From positions 1 through 8,038 of the forward strand of contig JBQCHG010000083.1 in NCBI GenBank assembly GCA_051954935.1: DNA of 8,038 nucleotides, written 5' to 3'. The position numbers were made by a program, and so were the translations under genes. This document shows positions 4,669 to 8,038 of this stretch, in pieces. The notes under the pieces were generated by a model. It saw only the letters and a program-made list of their open reading frames with translations. It did not search any database and had not been told where the DNA came from. This DNA is from 66-474 sp051954935. GTDB lineage: Bacteria > Pseudomonadota > Gammaproteobacteria > Xanthomonadales > Rhodanobacteraceae. How positions within the stretch are numbered: position 1 is the stretch's first letter; the number at the start of each line of letters is the position of its first letter.

Positions 4669-6137
4669 GCCGCGTGCCTCGACTTCGCGAAGCGAATCTG
4701 CTCGTTCCGGATGCGTCCCATTACCTCGCGCGAGATCGGCGCGGATGGCGTTTCGTAGAAGTCCGTCATCGGCCACAGGCCGGTCATGTTTTTGTAGATC
4801 GCCAGGGCCTGGCGGCGTGCAGCGTCACCTTCGCGACGTTGCCTCACGTAGCCGCAAATCTGGGGCCATACGTCGCGCGAGAGCTTGTGCTTGGCTCCGG
4901 CCGCGATCAGTTCCTTCAAGCTGCCCGCGACGTGCTGGATGGCTTGCTTGCGCGGATACTGGTGCCCACAGCACGGGCAGGCCGGTGCGGGCGCGTGCAA
5001 GGCTCGGCACTGTGGGCACTTGACCGGCTCGCGTTCCTTCGGCGTGACGACCTTGCGCTCGCGCTTCTTGCCGTCATCCAGCACGGACTGGCCTTCATCG
5101 AAAAACCGCTCGCAGGCATCGAAGAATCGCGCGCAGTTGCCGGCGTGATCCAGCACCAGGCAATCGCCCTTGCCTTCGGCAATTCGCAGCCCGCGCCCGA
5201 AAAGCTGGATATGCTCGGCCAGACTCTTGCGCAGCGGGCGCGCCATGATGATGCAGGACACATCCGGCACGTCGAACCCACGCGATGCGGCGGTCACGGT
5301 CACCAGCCCGCGGATCGTGGAATCGGGCTTTCGAAACTCCCGCACCGTATCCGCGCGATCGTCCTCCCGGTCGCGATAGGTGTACGTCGCAACCTCGATG
5401 CCCGCGGCGCGGAACTGACGCGCAAGCTCTTCCACGTGCCGCGTATCCACGGCCGAGCAAATGAACTTCCGGCCGTCGCCGTGCGTGGTGTATTCGGCCA
5501 CCACGTCACCGATGATCTTCACCGCGCGATCGCTCGCATCGGTTTCGTCCCACTCGCCGGATGACTTCACCCGCGCCCCGGTCATGTCCGGCTCGGCGCA
5601 GGAAAAAATCCGGTACTTCGAAAGCCAGCCGGCTTCGATCAGCGCTCGGGTCGTGGTGACGTTGATCACCGCGTCGAAATACTTCGCAAGCCCGCGGGTG
5701 AATGGGGTCGCGGTCAGACCGATCACGATCGAATCGTCGGCCATCCTCCGCTTGTGGCAGGCGTGCAGCACGTGCGCTTCGTCGAACACATCCACCTGCG
5801 ATTCGGGCCATCCGCGCTTTGCCAGCGTCTGCACGCTGCATACCTGCACCCGCTCGTAAAGCCTGAACCGCGGATGCTGCGACTGGATCACGCCATGCTC
5901 GATGCCGTAGCGGTCGAACATTTCCGACGTCTGCCCGATCAGGCTCAGACGGTCCACCACGAACGTCGCGCGGTTTCCTTTCGCCGCCGTCATCTCCATC
6001 AGCGCCGATGCCAGCACGGTCTTGCCTGCACCGGTCGGCGCGACGATCAGGATGCGACGCTTGCCCTGCCGGATCAGCTCGCGCGCCTGGTCGAAGGCCG
6101 CTTGCTGGTAATCGCGCAGGACCAAATTAAGCCGCAC
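4665..6137 (-). CDS. SF2 DEAH-box helicase with zinc-ribbon insertion
   Basis: A 490-aa ATP-dependent nucleic-acid helicase of the type I restriction/UvrB-like SF2 group. Motifs in order: LRDYQ Q-like motif (7-11), Walker A APTGAGKT (33-40), DEAH (119-122), motif III TAT (142-144), motif V region TAASRGFDVP (282-291), motif VI QLFGRGLR (311-318). A zinc ribbon follows with C374, C377, C387 and C390, then a helical tail. The start is GTG at 6137: AAGGAGG lies 6 nt upstream and the gene overlaps the ParB-like gene by 11 nt. Its coupling to a primase lacking a helicase domain suggests it unwinds the phage origin or fork in place of a DnaB-type protein; that role is inferred. Confidence 0.9.
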   Translation of the reverse strand: MRLNLVLRDYQQAAFDQARELIRQGKRRILIVAPTGAGKTVLASALMEMTAAKGNRATFVVDRLSLIGQTSEMFDRYGIEHGVIQSQHPRFRLYERVQVCSVQTLAKRGWPESQVDVFDEAHVLHACHKRRMADDSIVIGLTATPFTRGLAKYFDAVINVTTTRALIEAGWLSKYRIFSCAEPDMTGARVKSSGEWDETDASDRAVKIIGDVVAEYTTHGDGRKFICSAVDTRHVEELARQFRAAGIEVATYTYRDREDDRADTVREFRKPDSTIRGLVTVTAASRGFDVPDVSCIIMARPLRKSLAEHIQLFGRGLRIAEGKGDCLVLDHAGNCARFFDACERFFDEGQSVLDDGKKRERKVVTPKEREPVKCPQCRALHAPAPACPCCGHQYPRKQAIQHVAGSLKELIAAGAKHKLSRDVWPQICGYVRQRREGDAARRQALAIYKNMTGLWPMTDFYETPSAPISREVMGRIRNEQIRFAKSRHAA

Positions 6138-6990
6138 GGCGCACCTCCTTCGCGAACGTCTCGACCGCCTTCGCGATGTCGCGCGGGTCGGTGTGATTCG
6201 GGTCGGCGATCCCGACCGCCTTGGCGCAACGGCGGAGCATCTGCACCACGAACTTCTCGCGGTCCTGGCACTTGGCAGCGTTGTCCATCGCCACGCCCTG
6301 CTCGCGCTTGGCGTGCTCGGCCACCCGCTTCCACTTCACTGCCTCGGCCTTCAGGTCATCGGCTTCAGCTGCCGCGATCTCGCCGCGCAGGGCTTCGTTC
6401 TCGCGCTGCAATTCATCCACCAGCTCGGCGAGCGTGGGGCCGTCGTGATCGGGTTCCGGTTTTGCGGCCGGCTTTGAGGCGGGCGCGATTTTCTGCGCTG
6501 CCTTCGGGAGGCTGATTTCGCCCCGCGCCACCTGCTGTGCAAGCTCGGGAGACTTGCGCGCCACCGTGTCTGCCATCTTTTGCGTGCGGATGCTGGCGCC
6601 GGCTTCCGTCGCGCGACCCTTGACGGTATCAAGGTGCAACGTTGCACCTTGATCGCCGCGACGCGCTCCGCCGTGCGTCTGCGCCCTCGCCCAATCCTGC
6701 GCGCTCGCCACGATCGCGGCCTGCTGCCCCGGCGTCATGTGCCGCCGATGCAGGTTCGCCGACAGCACGAATGTCACCAGGTTGTCGCCTTTGAACTCGG
6801 CGAACCTCGGCGCCACTCCGGCCTCAACGCAAGCCCGGTAGCGGTTTCCGCCGTCAAGGATCATCCCATCGTGCAGCGTGATCGGCTCGCGCAAGCCGTT
6901 CGCCCGGATATCCTCGACCAACGCTGAGAACTCGGTGCCGGCCAAGCGCGGGAATAGGGTGCAGAGTGGATGCAGTTCGTGTTTTGCCAT
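6127..6990 (-). CDS. ParB/Srx-domain DNA-binding protein with coiled-coil tail
   Basis: A 287-aa protein. Residues 5-82 form the ParB/Srx N-terminal domain: I-R-A-N-G-L-R-E-P-I (28-37), L-D-G-G-N-R-Y-R-A-C (45-54) and L-S-A-N-L-H-R-R-H (76-84), followed by M-T-P-G-Q-Q-A and a probable HTH region around 127-165. Residues 170-185 are a Pro/Ala/Lys linker; 187-235 are predicted coiled coil (LAELVDELQRENEALRGEI). ParB-type proteins bind palindromic sites and, in some families, use CTP; in phages they act in partition, replication or regulation. The ATG at 6990 has AAGG about 10 nt upstream. The gene carries a 26-bp perfect palindrome at codons about 112-120. The partner ParA is not in the window, so a classical partition role is uncertain. 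Confidence 0.82.
   Translation of the reverse strand: MAKHELHPLCTLFPRLAGTEFSALVEDIRANGLREPITLHDGMILDGGNRYRACVEAGVAPRFAEFKGDNLVTFVLSANLHRRHMTPGQQAAIVASAQDWARAQTHGGARRGDQGATLHLDTVKGRATEAGASIRTQKMADTVARKSPELAQQVARGEISLPKAAQKIAPASKPAAKPEPDHDGPTLAELVDELQRENEALRGEIAAAEADDLKAEAVKWKRVAEHAKREQGVAMDNAAKCQDREKFVVQMLRRCAKAVGIADPNHTDPRDIAKAVETFAKEVRRAA
6628..6653. repeat. perfect 26-bp palindrome inside the ParB-like gene
   Basis: The arms ATCAAGGTGCAAC and GTTGCACCTTGAT meet without a spacer and match at all 13 positions. It lies in the codons for D-Q-G-A-T-L-H-L-D of the ParB-like protein. A perfect palindrome this long is very unlikely by chance in 8 kb. A centromere-like (parS) or replication site recognised by the protein encoded around it is the leading idea; no second copy is visible in the window. 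Confidence 0.8.
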
Positions 6991-7046
6991 GTCGTTTTCG
7001 CCTTCAGAGATTCGCGTTCGGGTTTCCTGCGCCCCCACCCCTTCCG

Positions 7047-7556
7047 CTACGTAGGTAAGTCCTTCGTATCCTTGCTAGGGAAGCTCTTCTCTTCCTCTGC
7101 CTCTGCCTCTGTGTCACGGGTGACCTTTTCGTTGTGCTTGTGACGCTTGTTTGCGTCACGGGTGACGCTCTTTCGCGTCACGCTTGCATCACGATTGGCG
7201 AGGCGCTCGCGGTATCTGCGCTGGCGATCGGCATGACTCCCGGGCTTGCCCTGCGTGATCTCGCGGTGCTTGACGTAGTTCAGGATCAGCCATCCGCCTT
7301 CGATCTCTTCGATGCGGCGACCTTCGTTGTCGGGAGTGCGGGAGTACGGGTCGGGAGCCTTCAGCAGCTCGATGATTTCGTGCGCACGGGCGAGCGTGAT
7401 GCGGCACTGGTTCGCCATCGCCGGCAGGGTTGAGCGGACCACGCCGAAGCTGTCGGCCTTGGCCAGCAGTGCGATCCAGACGCGCAGCACATCATCGGGC
7501 TCCGCCCAGATGGTGGATTCCAGAATCGTGCAATCCAGCTTGACGAAACCCGCCAT
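7047..7556 (-). CDS. phage replication protein (replisome organizer, O-like)
   Basis: A 169-aa protein. The N-terminus M-A-G-F-V-K-L-D-C-T-I-L-E-S-T-I-W, the D-P-Y-S-R-T (69-74), E-G-R-R-I-E-E-I-E-G-G-W (78-89) and L-N-Y-x-K-H-R (92-98) segments form the winged-helix DNA-binding domain common to phage replisome organizers that bind the origin and recruit the replication machinery. Residues 100-169 are low-complexity: a basic stretch, repeated S-V-T-R (125-149) and an acidic E-A-E-A-E-E-E tract. The repeats are encoded by iteron-like DNA (7113-7192). The start at 7556 shares one base with the upstream stop (TGATG). The short C-terminus lacks an obvious helicase-loader interaction domain. Confidence 0.82.
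   Translation of the reverse strand: MAGFVKLDCTILESTIWAEPDDVLRVWIALLAKADSFGVVRSTLPAMANQCRITLARAHEIIELLKAPDPYSRTPDNEGRRIEEIEGGWLILNYVKHREITQGKPGSHADRQRRYRERLANRDASVTRKSVTRDANKRHKHNEKVTRDTEAEAEEEKSFPSKDTKDLPT
7113..7192. repeat. iteron-like repeat cluster, candidate replication origin
   Basis: Repeated GTGACGC/GCGTCAC elements: GTCACGGGTGAC (7113-7124), GTGACGC (7140-7146), GCGTCAC (7153-7159), GTGACGC (7162-7168), GCGTCAC (7175-7181) and a variant GCATCAC (7186-7192). Units at 7140-7161 and 7162-7183 are tandem 22-bp repeats matching at about 18 positions, each a dyad. They are followed on the minus strand by a purine-rich tract (7080-7110). In lambda the origin consists of dyad iterons plus a purine-asymmetric stretch inside the O gene, and this gene is the O counterpart. 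Confidence 0.6.
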
Positions 7557-7783
7557 CAGCGTTCGCTCGCTTTCGAGTCCAGGAACGTCCGCTGCGCGTG
7601 CGGATCCATCGCCTCGAACGTGGCGCGCTCCATCCGTGCCACCTGCGCAGGGGACCGGGCGAGGATCAGCTTCTCGAGCTTGGTCCATTCGCGGCGAGCA
7701 GCCGCGCCATGGGTTGCGCTGAAGACCTTCGCTTGGCGAGCGATGGCGCGCTCGTGGAGAAAATCTCTGATGCGCTGGAACAT
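7556..7783 (-). CDS. hypothetical small protein (75 aa)
   Basis: Not recognised. Entirely alpha-helical and basic in its first half (MFQRIRDFLHERAIARQAKV), with a Leu/Lys-rich helix (34-42) and S-P-A-Q-V-A-R-M-E-R (44-53). Its stop is fused with the start of the replication gene (TGATG). Start choice is uncertain: no clear Shine-Dalgarno precedes the ATG at 7783, and the frame is open back to 7888, with an earlier ATG at 7819 giving a Cys-rich N-terminus (MCACANRLRVPD) that looks less natural. Confidence 0.65.
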   Translation of the reverse strand: MFQRIRDFLHERAIARQAKVFSATHGAAARREWTKLEKLILARSPAQVARMERATFEAMDPHAQRTFLDSKASER

Positions 7784-7856
7784 GTCCGGTACTCGCAATC
7801 TGTTGGCGCACGCGCACATTGCGCGAGGCGCTTCACGTCTTCCGGTGACTCCCCAA

Positions 7857-7875
7857 GCCGTCCTCCCTGGACGGC
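7857..7875. other. hairpin-forming inverted repeat between genes
   Basis: GCCGTCC/GGACGGC, a perfect 7-bp stem with a 5-nt loop, lies 10 nt past the stop of the partial gene at the right edge. No T-run follows on the minus strand (TTGGGG), so it is not a clear terminator; an mRNA processing or stability element is possible. Confidence 0.4.
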
Positions 7876-7885
7876 CCCTGTTGTG

Positions 7886-8038
7886 TTACGGCAGAAAGCC
7901 GGCCCGCGACATTCGCGCCGCGAGCTGCTGCAGGGCTTTCGACTGTTCGACGAATTGCCGCTGCAACGCGGCCCGTTCGTCCTCGGGTTCAACAGGCTGC
8001 GGATCGGCGTAACCGCATTCGCGCGCGATGTAGGTGAT
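7886..8038 (-). CDS. C-terminal end of an unknown early phage protein
   Basis: Fifty codons and a TAA stop (7886-7888) remain; the gene continues past the right edge. Visible sequence: I-T-Y-I-A-R-E-C-G-Y-A-D-P-Q-P, an acidic P-E-D-E-R, then a glutamine-rich amphipathic helix (LQRQFVEQSKALQQLAARM). The third codon position is strongly G/C, supporting coding. The place directly before the replication protein is often held by a CII-type regulator or a small DNA-binding protein, but nothing in these residues identifies it. The following frame is open in the same register, so a TAA separates it from the next protein. Confidence 0.65.
   Translation of the reverse strand: MTYIARECGYADPQPVEPEDERAALQRQFVEQSKALQQLAARMSRAGFLP

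Noticed and set aside
4024..4758. 244-aa open frame on the + strand opposite the primase gene
   Set aside because: Antisense to a gene with clear zinc-finger and TOPRIM motifs; composition typical of shadow frames.
4605..5564. 319-aa open frame on the + strand opposite the helicase and primase genes
   Set aside because: High-GC mirror frame of a certain helicase gene; no ribosome binding site and no recognisable protein features.
5754..6515. 253-aa open frame on the + strand
   Set aside because: Overlaps the helicase and ParB-like genes in antisense; Arg/Ser/Pro-rich low-quality sequence.
7666..7992. 108-aa minus-strand frame overlapping the two right-edge genes
   Set aside because: A short stretch (ESPEDVKRLAQCARAPTDCE) looks protein-like, but the frame overlaps two better-supported genes, becomes Ser/Arg-rich and has no convincing start.
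1..8038. CRISPR array, tRNA or rRNA genes, insertion sequence, integrase or attachment site
   Set aside because: No regularly spaced direct repeats with spacers, no cloverleaf or rRNA-like stretch, no transposase or integrase motif was found on either strand.

Overview
The window is a GC-rich, tightly packed stretch of a temperate, lambda-like phage or prophage. The compositional bias and protein types fit a GC-rich beta- or gamma-proteobacterial host (Burkholderiales or Xanthomonadales type). That host assignment is inference; no host gene, integrase or attachment site is visible.

Most of the window (about 8038 down to 1454) is one minus-strand early operon. In transcription order it holds: the C-terminal end of an unknown gene cut by the right edge; a 75-aa protein; a replisome-organizer-like replication protein with iteron-like repeats inside its gene; a ParB/Srx-type protein with a coiled-coil tail whose gene carries a perfect 26-bp palindrome; an SF2 DEAH helicase with a zinc-ribbon insert; a zinc-finger/TOPRIM primase; a 71-aa protein; NinB (lambda Orf-like recombination mediator); a YbcO/DUF1364-like protein; RusA Holliday junction resolvase; two small unknown proteins; and a Q-like late antiterminator. 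Most junctions from 4668 to 1918 are 4-nt ATGA or GTGA stop/start overlaps, so the run is probably translationally coupled. The order is replication first, then a nin-like recombination block, then Q, the same logic as the lambda right early operon.

Directly past the Q gene (1349-1457) lie a plausible minus-strand promoter, an unusual cluster of TTGAC/GTCAA inverted repeats and two tandem hairpin terminators whose T-tracts lie on the minus strand. This layout resembles a lambda-type pR'-tR' late control region. On the minus strand the next gene appears to start at base 16 and runs off the left edge.

Between Q and that gene, on the opposite (+) strand, sits a small independent operon (236-1344). 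It has a consensus -35 box, a 19-bp palindromic operator, a second palindrome just ahead of the Shine-Dalgarno, two unrecognised 89- and 90-aa proteins, and a 160-aa helix-turn-helix protein resembling the Aca2/YdiL (DUF1870) type. This is the layout of anti-CRISPR operons (acr genes followed by an autorepressor aca gene). The two small proteins are therefore candidate anti-CRISPRs or other anti-defence proteins, by association only. This is the most interesting part of the window.
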